The notes: generated by a model from the letters alone, not told the origin. A stretch of DNA of 64,000 bases from Anaerosporomusa subterranea (GCF_001611555.1 NZ_LSGP01000023.1:1-64000); one strand, 5' to 3'; positions 17,384-27,033 are shown, numbered from the stretch's first letter. Made by a program: numbers and translations.

Positions 17384-18139
17384 TTAGTTACCCATGGTAT
17401 TTTCGACCGTTTGCAAAACGGTGCGTAACTCTTCAATCGGTACTTGTCCAGGCGCCGATGCTTGCGCGCCCACAGCAAAGGTAAGCGATGTGCCGAAAAC
17501 CCCGCCAATCATTCGGCTGACCATGCCATATTTGCCCATCGACATAGTAATCAGCGGTATGGAAAGACGACTCTTGGCTTCAAGCGTGGCGCTCAGCAGG
17601 GTAAGAACATCTTCGAGAGTCTGCGGCATGACCGCGACTTTGGCTACATCCAGTTGTTTCTCGGCCGCCTCCGCCAGTTTATTCACAATATCTGCGCGAC
17701 TGGGGGTCTGATGAAAATTATGAAATGAACCAATGATTTTTGTCCCGCTCTGGCTGGCCGCTTGGCGTAGTTTATTAATCCGTTGCAGGTCATTTCTCAA
17801 TTCACAGTCCACATATTCGGCAGCTGCCGCTTTGCAGATCGCAGCATCTAGTTCAATAACTTCCGCGTCAGACAAAGCTATCGGTTGACCACCTTCAAAT
17901 TGGGACCGAATGGTGAAAATGAGCGGGGCGTCGCCACACAAAGCCTGAATCTGTTTAGCGATCGCAACCACTGCGTCGGTATTGGCAATATCCTGAAAAA
18001 AATCAGCTCGCCACTCAATAACATCTGGGCGTTTGCTCAATACTTGCTGTAATTGTTCAAAGATCAGCTCTTTAGTCGTTCCGACCAGTGGAGTACAAAT
18101 TAACGGCTTAGTTCCCGGTTCGATTTGTTTTTTTGCCAA
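17384..18139 (-). CDS. aroD: Type I 3-dehydroquinate dehydratase
   Basis: About 251 residues. The Schiff-base lysine lies in DVAKVAVMP, the catalytic histidine in GSFHNFHQTP, and the N-terminal substrate strand in DVIEWRADFF; the C-terminal loop TFAVGAQASAPGQV is also typical. The TTG at 18139 is preferred (AAAGGAG eight bases upstream); a GTG at 18148 overlaps that site. It is the first gene of the operon that continues to the TTT transporter, divergent from a LysR gene, so it is most likely catabolic. Confidence 0.93.
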   Translation of the reverse strand: MAKKQIEPGTKPLICTPLVGTTKELIFEQLQQVLSKRPDVIEWRADFFQDIANTDAVVAIAKQIQALCGDAPLIFTIRSQFEGGQPIALSDAEVIELDAAICKAAAAEYVDCELRNDLQRINKLRQAASQSGTKIIGSFHNFHQTPSRADIVNKLAEAAEKQLDVAKVAVMPQTLEDVLTLLSATLEAKSRLSIPLITMSMGKYGMVSRMIGGVFGTSLTFAVGAQASAPGQVPIEELRTVLQTVENTMGN

Positions 18140-18313
18140 ATGCGCCACTCCTTTTACTTAACAGACTATGTGAAAAATAGTTCATATTCACAATAATCTG
18201 ATATTTTGCTTAACTTGATTTTATATTATTGATTTTACAATATCCAATAGTCAGATTCGATTGAATTAATCGCAAAAAAAGAACAATCTCATTCGAAACA
18301 AAAATAACTGTGA

Positions 18314-18345
18314 TATAATAGCCATAACAGAGGTCCCGGAGGTAT
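18314..18345 (+). promoter_or_regulatory. Putative -10 element and ribosome site of the second LysR gene
   Basis: A TATAAT at 18314-18319 in the divergent aroD/lysR intergenic DNA, with no good -35 hexamer, which is common for regulated promoters. CCGGAGG precedes the ATG at 18349. The surrounding 200 bases are AT-rich and probably hold LysR binding sites for both directions. Confidence 0.5.
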
Positions 18346-18348
18346 CGT

Positions 18349-19236
18349 ATGGAAGTTCATCAATTGCAGTATGTTGTGGAAGTCGCTAAGCATCGTCATT
18401 TCACGCGAGCCGCCGAAGCGATCTGTGTGGCTCAGTCGTCGTTATCGCAGCAAATCACCAAACTCGAAGACGAGCTGGGTATTAAGCTATTTGAACGCAC
18501 GACCCGCAGTGTGTATCCGACGTCAGCAGGTGAAGAATTTCTACTTCACGCCCGCCGTATTCTGGCGGAAATTGACGCTGCGAAACAAGCGATGCAAGGT
18601 TATACCCATCTGACCAGAGGCACAGTGAATATCGGCGCGATTACTACTCTGGAAAGCATTGATTTTGTAGCAATGGTTACTGCATTTCACCGAACATATC
18701 CAGGTCTGAATATTAATATTGTAAATGCCGGTAGTTACCGCCTAACAGAAATGATTCAGACATTGGAAATCAATGCAGCAATTTTCTCCCCACAGGTTGA
18801 CACTGATCTTACGAATCTGGAAATTCACCCATTAGCCGAAGACGAATTCGTTGTCGTCACATCATTATCACACCCGCTAGCCAACCATCAGATGATAAAC
18901 TTATCGGATCTTGCCGCAGAAGACTTTATCTTCCCATCGCCTGACCAGAGTATTTACAAAGTTTACGAAAAAGCATGCCGTGATGCAGGCTTTTCACCGA
19001 AGATTGTTTGTCAAAGCAGCCACTCGGAGTCTAGCCTTGCCCTAGTTGCCAACGGCATGGGAATCGGCCTTTTCCCGCGTGATGCTATTGTTGCCAATAT
19101 GCCGCCTGGCGTGTCAATCATCCATTTAAATGATCCGATTAAAAAACACATTGCTTTAGCGTTGCTTAAGCGACCTCACTACCCGCCGCCGGTTGCCGCC
19201 TTTCGCGATTTTGTCCTCAATTGGACTAATAGATAA
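18349..19236 (+). CDS. LysR-family transcriptional regulator
   Basis: 295 residues: winged HTH at residues 1-60 (FTRAAEAICVAQSSLSQQITKLEDELG), then a two-lobed effector domain. It is divergent from aroD and the TTT operon, which it likely controls in response to a quinate/shikimate-like compound. It resembles the regulator at 5206 in the HTH. A terminator follows at 19335-19368. Confidence 0.92.
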   Translation: MEVHQLQYVVEVAKHRHFTRAAEAICVAQSSLSQQITKLEDELGIKLFERTTRSVYPTSAGEEFLLHARRILAEIDAAKQAMQGYTHLTRGTVNIGAITTLESIDFVAMVTAFHRTYPGLNINIVNAGSYRLTEMIQTLEINAAIFSPQVDTDLTNLEIHPLAEDEFVVVTSLSHPLANHQMINLSDLAAEDFIFPSPDQSIYKVYEKACRDAGFSPKIVCQSSHSESSLALVANGMGIGLFPRDAIVANMPPGVSIIHLNDPIKKHIALALLKRPHYPPPVAAFRDFVLNWTNR

Positions 19237-19334
19237 TGAGCCCGGCAACAGCCGCAAATAAAAATATACCTTGTCTATAGTTTTTATCTGGCATTTCACC
19301 GTCAATTTACTGCTAATATCAGAAAGATTTCAAA

Positions 19335-19368
19335 GAGGACTGAACCTGCCCGGGTTCAGTCCTCTTTT
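19335..19368. terminator. Terminator shared by convergent genes
   Basis: A perfect 12-bp stem, GAGGACTGAACC with GGTTCAGTCCTC, and a 6-base loop, followed by TTTT. The TGA stop of the minus-strand membrane protein gene lies inside the 3' arm. Confidence 0.88.
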
Positions 19369-20456
19369 GCCGTTGACTCACTCTGGAGCACAGCTTCGTG
19401 TAATAACTTTTTGCCTTGCCGAGCAGCCCATTTGATTTCGTTTGCCATCACCGCTGCCTCTAGTAACGTATGTAAATAATAGCTGCCTGCTGATCGATTT
19501 TGCCATTGTTCGATCACTAGCATCAAGCGTTCCCAGTAGTCTTCATTGATTTCTTCAATATCTGTCGTCTTGCCGTCAATGATAGCCATTCTAACCTTAC
19601 CGTTGACTCTGGCGATTGACCGACAACCGCCCACCAGCATCGCCAGGATGGCGCCGAATTCATCAGTAATTGGGGGGAAATTGAGATTCGAGCGCCGCTC
19701 GTAGCGGGTTGCTACCTGTTCGTATATCCGGTCAGCCCCCTCAGCCAAAGCTTCGTTATAATCCATGAGTTTTTCCGCAACGGCAAACCACTCACGTTGC
19801 TCAGATGCAACCGGACTCAGCCAGTCACTCTCTCGTTTGATCAGTACAAATAGATCACGCGTTTGCTTGTTCTGTTGATGAATAAGTTTTCTTTGCTCCA
19901 GATGATAGTCAGGCTCCAGATTGGCTAACTGGACATATTCCTGAACAGCTTGGCCAAAGCAGTTCACCGCAAGCTCATTGCTTGCTTGCAGCTTGGCGAC
20001 AAATTGACTCTTATAGCGCGGAGGCATCAAAGCAATGTTGATAATCATCGCTATACCCATGCCGACGAAGATAACCAATGTTCTCGATAGAGCGTGCGAG
20101 AGGAACTGATCCTGGCTGGAACTGAGAATAAACAGAGCGGCGACGATTCCCGCCGTAAGGCTGGTTTTCAACTGAAACTTTCGGTACAGCACGATGATAA
20201 CAATGGTCACTAGCCCCATCACAGCTGAATTACCACCAATTAGATATCCGAACCCCAACCCTACGGTTACCCCCAGAATATGCACCAAGACTTGATCTCT
20301 TGTTGTCTTAAGTGTCAGGGAAATAGATGGTTGCATGTTAACCACCGCCGACACTGCGCCGAAAAAAGCAGGTTCGAGATTGAATACTTTGCAGATGAAC
20401 ATAGTAATCGTTACTGCTATCCCTGTTTTGAGTGTGCGTGCTCCTATAGTCTTCAT
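19356..20456 (-). CDS. Aromatic acid exporter-family (FUSC/DUF939-like) membrane protein
   Basis: About 366 residues. The N-terminal 140 residues hold roughly five to six hydrophobic helices, beginning with TLKTGIAVTITMFICKVF and the conserved AVSAVVNMQPS stretch. The C-terminal 200 residues are charged, helical and probably cytoplasmic. This is the arrangement of YgaE/ArAE-1 family proteins, thought to export aromatic carboxylates. The start is uncertain between an ATG at 20456 and a GTG at 20465. It is a single gene whose stop lies in a terminator; structured repeat copy B lies upstream. Confidence 0.8.
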   Translation of the reverse strand: MKTIGARTLKTGIAVTITMFICKVFNLEPAFFGAVSAVVNMQPSISLTLKTTRDQVLVHILGVTVGLGFGYLIGGNSAVMGLVTIVIIVLYRKFQLKTSLTAGIVAALFILSSSQDQFLSHALSRTLVIFVGMGIAMIINIALMPPRYKSQFVAKLQASNELAVNCFGQAVQEYVQLANLEPDYHLEQRKLIHQQNKQTRDLFVLIKRESDWLSPVASEQREWFAVAEKLMDYNEALAEGADRIYEQVATRYERRSNLNFPPITDEFGAILAMLVGGCRSIARVNGKVRMAIIDGKTTDIEEINEDYWERLMLVIEQWQNRSAGSYYLHTLLEAAVMANEIKWAARQGKKLLHEAVLQSESTAKED

Positions 20457-20491
20457 TCCTGTCACCGTTCCTGCAGTTTGTCTGAAATACA

Positions 20492-20636
20492 GACCGTCGA
20501 TAAACGCCCATCTGCGTTGTTAGCCCTGCGGGAGCGCGCTTGCCGTACCCTGCAAACGTACTGTCTGCGCGCGCTTCCTCGGGCTGCCTAGCATCTGGAC
20601 ATTTCTCAACGGTCTATAACTAGGTTTGTCAACAAG
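20492..20636. repeat. Structured intergenic repeat, copy B
   Basis: A 123-base core (20492-20614) with the same architecture as the copy at 8472-8618. The end stem is GACCGT with ACGGTC, where copy A has GGCCGT with ACGGCC, so one base pair has changed on both sides. Shared blocks are CGTCGATAAA, ATCTGCG, GTTAGCC, GGGCTGCCTAGCATCT and TTTCTCAACG, and the tail TAGGTTTGTCAACAAG. An outer inverted repeat, TCTGAAAT at 20481-20488 with ATTTCAGA at 20641-20648, encloses it. Confidence 0.75.
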
Positions 20637-20685
20637 TTGAATTTCAGACCAAGACGTTTCTTTGTCTGGAATTATGCACCTGTAC

Positions 20686-21687
20686 TTAGCTACGATTACG
20701 CAATATGTATTTTGAGTCCAGTTCTTCTTCCAGGCGGTCGGTTGCAGTCCCTGGTTTAATGGAAAGCTGTGAAATCGATTCTCGCATTTCGGACGTCATA
20801 ACAAAATCAGCCGCCGCCAGCGAGGCGCTTAGCTGGCTAGTATTCCTGGCGCCAAGAATAGGGGCCGTGATCGCAGGATTTGATTTGACCCAGCTAATTG
20901 CTAGTGTTACAGGGTCCACACCGAGTGCGTTGGCATAATTGACAAAGCGGTCGGCTACTTCGTAATAAATGGGCTCAGCATAACGCTTGCGATATTGGTC
21001 TTTTTCTGCAAGCCGCCCTGACTGCGGAGTGATGCCTGGTGAATATTTTCCTGACAATACGCCCCCAGCCAAGGGGTTATAAGCAATAACCCCTAATTGC
21101 TCTGACTCAGCAAGTGGTAAAATCTCAACTTCTGCCTGCCGCTTTACTAAGTTATACATTGGCTGAATGCACTCAAACCGGGCAAGACACTTTCTTTCGG
21201 AAATGCCTAAGGCCTTGGCAATCTGCCAAGCGGCCCAATTGCTCACACCGAGGTACAACACCTTTCCTTGGTGTACTAAGTCATCTAAAGCCCGCAGCGT
21301 TTCATCCATTGCAGTGAAGGGATCGAAATAATGAATAATATAAAGATCGATCCGGTCGGTCCTCAATCTGGTCAGACTTTGCTCTACTGAAAGCATAATA
21401 TGGCGTCTAGTTGGACCGATAGCATTTATATCTTTGCCAACTCGTTGAGAAACTTTCGTTGTGATTACCACTTCGTCTCGGCAGCCGGCGATTAATTTAC
21501 CAAGAATAGTCTCTGCTCTGCCTTCACTATAGTTATTTGAACAATCAAAAAAATTAACACCAGCATTTCTGCACTGACTAAACATCTGTGTTGATTCGGT
21601 TTCATCTGCTTCACTGCCAAACGTCATTGTGCCGAAACATAGTTCGGAAACCAGAACACCAGTCTTCCCTAACAGCTTATACTTCAC
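20686..21687 (-). CDS. Aldo/keto reductase (second)
   Basis: 333 residues. NFFDCSNNYSEGRAE holds the catalytic Asp and Tyr, VVITTKVSQR the Lys and LYIIHYFDP the His. The opening MKYKLLGKTGVLVSELCFG is characteristic of the AKR family with the potassium-channel-beta/YhdN-type proteins. GTG start at 21687 with GGGAGGG. It stands alone between the structured repeat and carD; no substrate can be assigned. It is not closely similar to the reductase at 15555. Confidence 0.88.
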   Translation of the reverse strand: MKYKLLGKTGVLVSELCFGTMTFGSEADETESTQMFSQCRNAGVNFFDCSNNYSEGRAETILGKLIAGCRDEVVITTKVSQRVGKDINAIGPTRRHIMLSVEQSLTRLRTDRIDLYIIHYFDPFTAMDETLRALDDLVHQGKVLYLGVSNWAAWQIAKALGISERKCLARFECIQPMYNLVKRQAEVEILPLAESEQLGVIAYNPLAGGVLSGKYSPGITPQSGRLAEKDQYRKRYAEPIYYEVADRFVNYANALGVDPVTLAISWVKSNPAITAPILGARNTSQLSASLAAADFVMTSEMRESISQLSIKPGTATDRLEEELDSKYILRNRS

Positions 21688-21845
21688 ACAATTCCCTCCC
21701 TATTTTATCTAGTATTCATTGCATAGTTACTCTATCCACGAGTCTTTTACAGCAATATAACCGAGAGTTCTAACCTATACGCATTAGGGGTGGATAAATA
21801 TTCTCATTTGTAGTATACTATAAGAAAGGAACAGGGGGTGGCTCA

Positions 21846-22328
21846 GTGTTTCAGATAGGGGACAAAATTTTTTACCCAGCTCAAGGCGGGGGTACTATAG
21901 AGACGATCGAAGAAAGAGAAGTCTTCGGCGAAACTCAAATGTATTACTCGATCAGCATGCCTCATCGAAACATGCAAGTTATGATCCCGATTGATAAGAC
22001 CGAGCAGCTAGGCATCCGCCACATCGTAGAGCCAGAACAACTTGATAAACTACTTGTCACGATTAACGAAGGCGAGACCGACATGTCCGGCAACGACAAC
22101 CAGCTTGATCGTAAAAACATGTTGAAGATTCGCAGTGGCAACATCTACGAAGGAGCCGAGGTTATTCGCGATTTAGTGAGAATTAGCGCAAAGCGGAAGT
22201 TGGGAACAACAAGAAAGAACATGTTAGATAATGCTTTGCAAATTCTTATTAGTGAAATTGTATTAGTTAAAGGAATTCCAAAAGAACAAGCATCTGATTT
22301 AATTGAGCGTTTCATCCATATTCAATAA
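21846..22328 (+). CDS. CarD/CdnL-family transcriptional regulator
   Basis: 160 residues. The N-terminal 60 residues are the RNA-polymerase-interacting Tudor-like domain (FQIGDKIFYPAQGGGTIETI, MQVMIPIDKTEQLGIRHIV), and the rest is the helical DNA-binding domain with a run of basic residues around ISAKRKLGTTRKN. CarD proteins stabilise open promoter complexes, often at rRNA promoters. The start is a GTG with GGGGG upstream. It is monocistronic, with a TATACT -10-like element about 30 bases upstream. Confidence 0.88.
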   Translation: MFQIGDKIFYPAQGGGTIETIEEREVFGETQMYYSISMPHRNMQVMIPIDKTEQLGIRHIVEPEQLDKLLVTINEGETDMSGNDNQLDRKNMLKIRSGNIYEGAEVIRDLVRISAKRKLGTTRKNMLDNALQILISEIVLVKGIPKEQASDLIERFIHIQ

Positions 22329-22531
22329 TAGTCTTCAGTCCTGGCTATAGCAGCCAGGATTTTTGTTTGTCCTGATTATCATGTGATTACTTATTTCGGC
22401 AAAGCCAGTCTAGTCCCTGCTAATACTCGCTGATCTTTTTTTTGCGGTCTATCGTTTTCCTGTGCTACAATAGGAAAGTCTACATTCTGTTTAGGCATGG
22501 GTAACAAAGATCGAAGAATTCAGGTGCTAAA

Positions 22532-23488
22532 ATGGACGTCTATGTAAAGTTACTTTATATTGTTGTTGACTTCATCCTTCCGTTGATGCTGGGCCACTAT
22601 TTTCAAAGAAGACACTGGCTTAACGAAGCTTGGTGCAAGAAAATCATTGTTACTAACCTTACCGTTTTTGGTACAGCATTATCGACGCTAAGTTTTTGGA
22701 ATCTGCCTTTGCAGAAAGAATTGCTTTGGTTACCGCTATTTGGTATTCTTGTTAGCTTCATCCCTGGACTGGCAGGGTATTGGGTGGCTAATAAGAAATA
22801 TGAATCTGGCGTAGAAAAAGCGAGCTACCTCGCATCAGCCATGCTTTCTAACATTGGAGCGTTAGCCAGCCTTTGTGCATTTATTCTGTTGGGAGAGCGG
22901 GGTTTTGCTTATACGCAGATCATCTCGTTATTCCAGAATCTCGTATTGTTCTTGTTCTGTTTCCCCATGGCTCAATACTACAGTCAACTCGACCAAAAGA
23001 CTAGTGAAGACGCCGCTAAGACATCTTTCTCGTCATTATTTTTTTCTCGTAACCAACTGCCTGTCGTTGGCATGGGAGTTGGTATGATACTCTATCTTGG
23101 TGAAGTCCCTCGTCCAGATATTTTGGGCAACATTTTTAGTTATCTCATTCATATTTCTGCCTGGATGGGTATGATTCCCGTCGGTTATTCGATGAACTTT
23201 AGCGGGATGCGAAACTATTATGCCAGCATAATTGGCCTTATCCCGATAAAATTTGTGCTTACCCCGCTTGTTGCCTACCTTATTGCCCGCATCTTGTTTA
23301 CCGATCACATCGTTCTAAGCTCAATCCTGATCGCGGCAAGTGTACCAACCGGCGCCAACACGGTAGTTCTAGCTCGCCTATATGATTTAAATTTACATAT
23401 CGCCAGTGCAGCCTTTTTTATGACCACTATCGTTTTCTTGTCTGTCGTCTATCCTATTCTTTTTTTCTGGCTGAACGCAGCATTATAG
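22532..23488 (+). CDS. AEC-family (auxin efflux carrier/MleP-like) transporter
   Basis: 318 residues with about ten hydrophobic segments in two inverted halves; the second half has SVPTGANTVVLARLYDLN, a region typical of this family. Bacterial AEC proteins carry malate, malonate or other carboxylates. AGGTG lies close upstream of the ATG. It stands alone between carD and the glucarate operon and ends 90 bases before a bidirectional terminator. Confidence 0.82.
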   Translation: MDVYVKLLYIVVDFILPLMLGHYFQRRHWLNEAWCKKIIVTNLTVFGTALSTLSFWNLPLQKELLWLPLFGILVSFIPGLAGYWVANKKYESGVEKASYLASAMLSNIGALASLCAFILLGERGFAYTQIISLFQNLVLFLFCFPMAQYYSQLDQKTSEDAAKTSFSSLFFSRNQLPVVGMGVGMILYLGEVPRPDILGNIFSYLIHISAWMGMIPVGYSMNFSGMRNYYASIIGLIPIKFVLTPLVAYLIARILFTDHIVLSSILIAASVPTGANTVVLARLYDLNLHIASAAFFMTTIVFLSVVYPILFFWLNAAL

Positions 23489-23575
23489 GTATAGGATAAG
23501 CATCGGTGGTCGAGTACGCAAGTACACAGAGGCCACGCGCACCGGGTTATGGTTTATATACTTTCTGACTAAAAA

Positions 23576-23607
23576 AGCGCCAACCTAAGCAGGTTAGCGC
23601 TTTTTTT
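23576..23607. terminator. Bidirectional terminator between AEC carrier and tctC
   Basis: AGCGCCAACCT pairs with AGGTTAGCGCT (one mismatch) around a short loop, with T runs on both strands. It ends the AEC gene and the gntR-gudD-tctC operon. Confidence 0.85.
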
Positions 23608-23620
23608 GCTGTCACAAATA

Positions 23621-24640
23621 CTATTTCTTATCTAATCCTAACTGTTTGACAAGTACCCCATAGTCATCATGCGCTTGCTTGACAAACTTGCCAAACTCTT
23701 CGGCGCCTTGATACTGTACTGGTTGGCCCATCTCCTGCATGGTCTTTTTAAAGTCAGGATCTTCGGCTACTTTCTTAAAGAGACCCTCATAATAGGTCAC
23801 GACTTCTTTCGGAGTGTTCTTCGGCACAGCTATACCTTTAACCGAACCCCAGGTATAGAAGTTGATTCCTTGTTCTTTAAGGGTCGGTACGTTTGGAAGT
23901 GATGGATCTCTATCAGGGGTCGCGATGCCAATAGCTTTTAGTCGACCGGCTTTCAACTGGCTGATGACTTCAGCCGGATGGCCGCCGCCCATAACTGTCT
24001 GACTGCCAACAAGAGTGGTGATTGCCTGCGAGCCACCTGCATGCGGTATCGGAGTGATAGTGACTCCGGTGGACGCGCCAATGCCGCGCATAACAAGGTC
24101 AACCGCGCCTGCTTTCAGTCCCACGGCGGCAGTCACCGGTTTGCCAGTTTTCTTCGCCTCGTCAACAATATCCTTGATTGAATTGTAAGGAGAGTTTGCG
24201 GGAACTAAGACAACGACAGAGTGGATGGACAACCGGGCAACCGGGTCAAGGTCTTTGAACGGGTTATATTCAACCTTAGAAATATGGGGCATAACGATAT
24301 CATGCCCTGAACCGTAACCCATGGCTATCGTATAGCCATCTGGTTTAGCGCGTGCGACGAAAGTCGCGCCTTCAACACCGCCGCCACCGCCCTTATTAAC
24401 AATCTGCAACGGTTGTGGGCAGTATTTAGACCAGACCTTCTCGACTGCGCGGGCGAGGAGGTCAGTCGATCCCCCTGCTGCCCCGGGGACCATCATGGTG
24501 ATCGGTTTATCTGGCTTAAATTCAGTCGGACCTGCTGTCTTTTTGGCCTCAGGCGCTTTGCCGCAACCACTTGCCAGCATAACCATGCCCAGAACAGAGA
24601 CTGTAACCATCAATACCTGCCAACTCTTTTTACGGAACAT
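23621..24640 (-). CDS. TctC-type carboxylate-binding lipoprotein (glucarate operon)
   Basis: 339 residues with a signal peptide and lipobox MLASGC. The Bug/TctC features ITMMVPGAAGGSTDLLAR and VEGATFVARAKPDGYT follow. It is the last gene of a gntR-gudD-tctC operon, 29 bases from gudD, so its ligand is probably glucarate or a related aldarate. No TctA/TctB pair is adjacent; it would have to dock with the permeases at 11193-13232 or with ones outside the window. Confidence 0.92.
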   Translation of the reverse strand: MFRKKSWQVLMVTVSVLGMVMLASGCGKAPEAKKTAGPTEFKPDKPITMMVPGAAGGSTDLLARAVEKVWSKYCPQPLQIVNKGGGGGVEGATFVARAKPDGYTIAMGYGSGHDIVMPHISKVEYNPFKDLDPVARLSIHSVVVLVPANSPYNSIKDIVDEAKKTGKPVTAAVGLKAGAVDLVMRGIGASTGVTITPIPHAGGSQAITTLVGSQTVMGGGHPAEVISQLKAGRLKAIGIATPDRDPSLPNVPTLKEQGINFYTWGSVKGIAVPKNTPKEVVTYYEGLFKKVAEDPDFKKTMQEMGQPVQYQGAEEFGKFVKQAHDDYGVLVKQLGLDKK

Positions 24641-24669
24641 TTACTTCCCCCCCATTTATCTTAATTGTT

Positions 24670-26076
24670 TTACCTAGCGAAACATGCGCGTTTCGGATCA
24701 TACCTCCAGCCAGGAACCAGATACTGCATCGCCATAGCGTCGTCGCGGGCTCTAAGACCAACTTTTTTATAAAGTTGGTGCGCTCTTTCAATTTTGACCA
24801 TGTCGATCTCAATACCAAGGCCTGGCTTATTTGGTACCTCCACCATACCACCTTTAATGGTAAATGGCTCTGTTGTTAAAGCTTCCTGGTCTTCCTGCCA
24901 AATCCAATGGGTATCAATGGCTGTGATGTCGCCCGGGGCAGCAGCTGCTACATGGGTAAACATAGCTAGTGAAATATCAAAATGATTATTTGAGTGCGAT
25001 CCCCAAGTTAGTCCCCATTCTTGACACATTTGAGCAACTCGTACTGAGCCCTGCATCGTCCAGAAATGCGGATCAGCCAGCGGAATATCAACCGAATGGA
25101 GCTGAATTGAATGTCCCAATTGGCGCCAGTCGGTAGCGATCATATTTGTCGCAGTCGGCACTCCCGCAGCTCGCCGGAATTCCGCCATGATTTCCCGCCC
25201 CGAGTAGCCGTTTTCCGGACCGCACGGATCTTCGGCGTAGGCCAATACATGATTCTGATTCTTGCATAAACTGATGGCCTCATCTAGTGACCAAGCGCCA
25301 TTTGGATCAAGCGTAATGCGGGCATCGGGAAAACGCTGCGCCAGAGCAGTCACCGCTGCCATTTCCTCTGTCCCATGCATAACCCCGCCTTTAAGTTTAA
25401 AATCCTTGAAACCATAGCGAGCATTCGCTGCTTCGGCAAGCCGGACAATCGATTGAGGAGTCAATGCTTTCTCATGTCGTAACCGCAGCCAATCATCATT
25501 TGCGTCCTGATTGCTGAGATAGGGTAAATCTGTTTTGTTACGGTCGCCTATGTAGAACAGATAACCAAGCATTCTAACGGTGGTACGCTGTTGTCCGGCT
25601 CCTAACAGCGCGGCAACGGGTACGTTGAGGAATTGGCCGAGCAAGTCGAGCAAGGCAGCCTCGATTGCAGTGATCACATTGTCTGCCCGCAGATTGATTT
25701 CATGCGGTTGCTTAAGCACCGCGGCCTCGGCTTCAGAAGTCACTTTGTGAACCGTGGATTGTAGTCCGGTCTTATTGCTGTGTACCAGTTGCTGGCGTAC
25801 ACTGTTCAGAATGGAATTGTATCGCCCGATCGATTGCCCGATGACCAGCGGTCGGGCGCTTTCCAGAGTTCGGCGAATTCCTTCACCGCCTGGCACCTCG
25901 CCTGCTCCTGTGCGCCCGGCATTGTCTTTAAGAATAACAATATTGCGCGTAAAAAATGGTGAATGAGCGCCGCAGAGATTTAACAGCATACTGTCGCGTC
26001 CCGCGACCGCGATCACTCGCATTTCAGTAATAAGTGGCGCTCCGAAATAAGTTCCACTATTCATTGGCTGATCCAA
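24670..26076 (-). CDS. gudD: Glucarate dehydratase
   Basis: 468 residues, enolase superfamily, closely resembling E. coli GudD throughout by memory of that sequence: [18 protein letters not shown] (catalytic Lys-x-Lys), [13 protein letters not shown] and [10 protein letters not shown] (metal ligands), [30 protein letters not shown] and [13 protein letters not shown] (catalytic His). It removes water from D-glucarate (and L-idarate) to give 5-keto-4-deoxyglucarate. The TTG at 26076 has GGGAGTG eight bases upstream; the ATG at 26103 has no site. The aldolase for the next step is not in the window. Confidence 0.95.
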   Translation of the reverse strand: MDQPMNSGTYFGAPLITEMRVIAVAGRDSMLLNLCGAHSPFFTRNIVILKDNAGRTGAGEVPGGEGIRRTLESARPLVIGQSIGRYNSILNSVRQQLVHSNKTGLQSTVHKVTSEAEAAVLKQPHEINLRADNVITAIEAALLDLLGQFLNVPVAALLGAGQQRTTVRMLGYLFYIGDRNKTDLPYLSNQDANDDWLRLRHEKALTPQSIVRLAEAANARYGFKDFKLKGGVMHGTEEMAAVTALAQRFPDARITLDPNGAWSLDEAISLCKNQNHVLAYAEDPCGPENGYSGREIMAEFRRAAGVPTATNMIATDWRQLGHSIQLHSVDIPLADPHFWTMQGSVRVAQMCQEWGLTWGSHSNNHFDISLAMFTHVAAAAPGDITAIDTHWIWQEDQEALTTEPFTIKGGMVEVPNKPGLGIEIDMVKIERAHQLYKKVGLRARDDAMAMQYLVPGWRYDPKRACFAR

Positions 26077-26121
26077 TTGTTCATCACTCCCATTGTTGCT
26101 CATCGTCTAGAGAAGTGTAAA

Positions 26122-26790
26122 TCACATTAACGGGGTTCCATTATTACTGCGTTTAATCACGCTGGCTTTTCCGGCTTCGATATGATGGGTAACAGCTTGT
26201 TTCACCGCAGCCAAATCACCTGCTTCATAGGCTTTATAAATGGCCCAATGTTCGTGGTGTCCGGCTGATGATCGCCCAAGCCTCGTCATATACCATTGAA
26301 AGTTTTGCGATTGATACAGCTTATATAATTTTTCATTATTCGTCCAAATAATTGGCAAAGCATGTAATTCCAGATCCGACTGGCTGTACTGAAGAAAATC
26401 GAGATTTTCGCTTTGCAGCAATTCCTCCAACTTGTCTAATATCGACTTCATGTCCTGCATTTGTTCTCGACGGATCTCACCGATGACTAGCTCTGCTGCT
26501 CTCAGTTCAAACATTAGGCGAATATCCATGAGCTGTAAAATATCAGTCACATCAATACTGGCCACAAAAGTGCCGCGTCGTGGGACCACCGACACTAAGC
26601 CTTCTATCATCAAGCGTTGAATGGCATCATTCACCGGACTCCGGCTGATGCCCCACCTTTTCGCCAACAGATTTACGTCTAACTTGCAGCCAGTTGCAAG
26701 TGTATGTTGGGTAATAGCGTTCTTAAGAACGTCATATACCTGATCGTTCAGTCCTAAATATTGCGGCAAATCCTTAAGGTTAGCAAACAT
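26122..26790 (-). CDS. GntR-family (FadR/FCD) transcriptional regulator
   Basis: 222 residues. The HTH is near the N-terminus (LLAKRWGISRSPVNDAIQRL, then VVPRRGTFVA), followed by the all-helical FCD ligand domain with metal-binding histidines (VTHHIEAGKA near the end). It heads the gudD-tctC operon and is expressed from a consensus promoter with a perfect palindrome across the start site, so it is probably an autoregulated repressor relieved by glucarate or a dehydration product. Confidence 0.92.
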   Translation of the reverse strand: MFANLKDLPQYLGLNDQVYDVLKNAITQHTLATGCKLDVNLLAKRWGISRSPVNDAIQRLMIEGLVSVVPRRGTFVASIDVTDILQLMDIRLMFELRAAELVIGEIRREQMQDMKSILDKLEELLQSENLDFLQYSQSDLELHALPIIWTNNEKLYKLYQSQNFQWYMTRLGRSSAGHHEHWAIYKAYEAGDLAAVKQAVTHHIEAGKASVIKRSNNGTPLM

Positions 26791-26817
26791 AGCAGCATCG
26801 CCTCGATCTGAATTTTC

Positions 26818-26866
26818 TGTGAAATTTCACACTTCACATTATATGCTTGATTGCAGTCGGTGTCAA
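26818..26866 (-). promoter_or_regulatory. Promoter and palindromic operator of the gntR-gudD-tctC operon
   Basis: On the minus strand TTGACA (26866-26861), a 17-base spacer and TATAAT (26843-26838), both exact consensus. The perfect 14-base palindrome TGTGAAATTTCACA at 26818-26831 covers the expected transcript start, a good position for repression by the GntR protein encoded 28 bases downstream. Confidence 0.85.
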
Positions 26867-26965
26867 TTAGAAAACGGTTGCGAGCCTTTGGGGAAAAAGC
26901 ATGTTTTACTACAAAGACATAAAGGACGATAAGTGAATCGCACAATGGTTCCTGATCTACAACAA

Positions 26966-27004
26966 AAGCGGATCGTTTGCGCGCCATGGGCGAACGATCC
27001 GCTT
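26966..27004 (-). terminator. Terminator of the DUF2284 gene
   Basis: A perfect 12-bp stem, AAGCGGATCGTT with AACGATCCGCTT, followed by TTTT on the minus strand. Confidence 0.8.
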
Positions 27005-27033
27005 CTAATAAGTCAATAGCTGGTTTGGGCTCG

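Noticed and set aside
23490-23570. Possible riboswitch after the AEC gene
   Set aside because: The bases include a TACGCAAGTA stretch but none of the GEMM or B12 conserved blocks.
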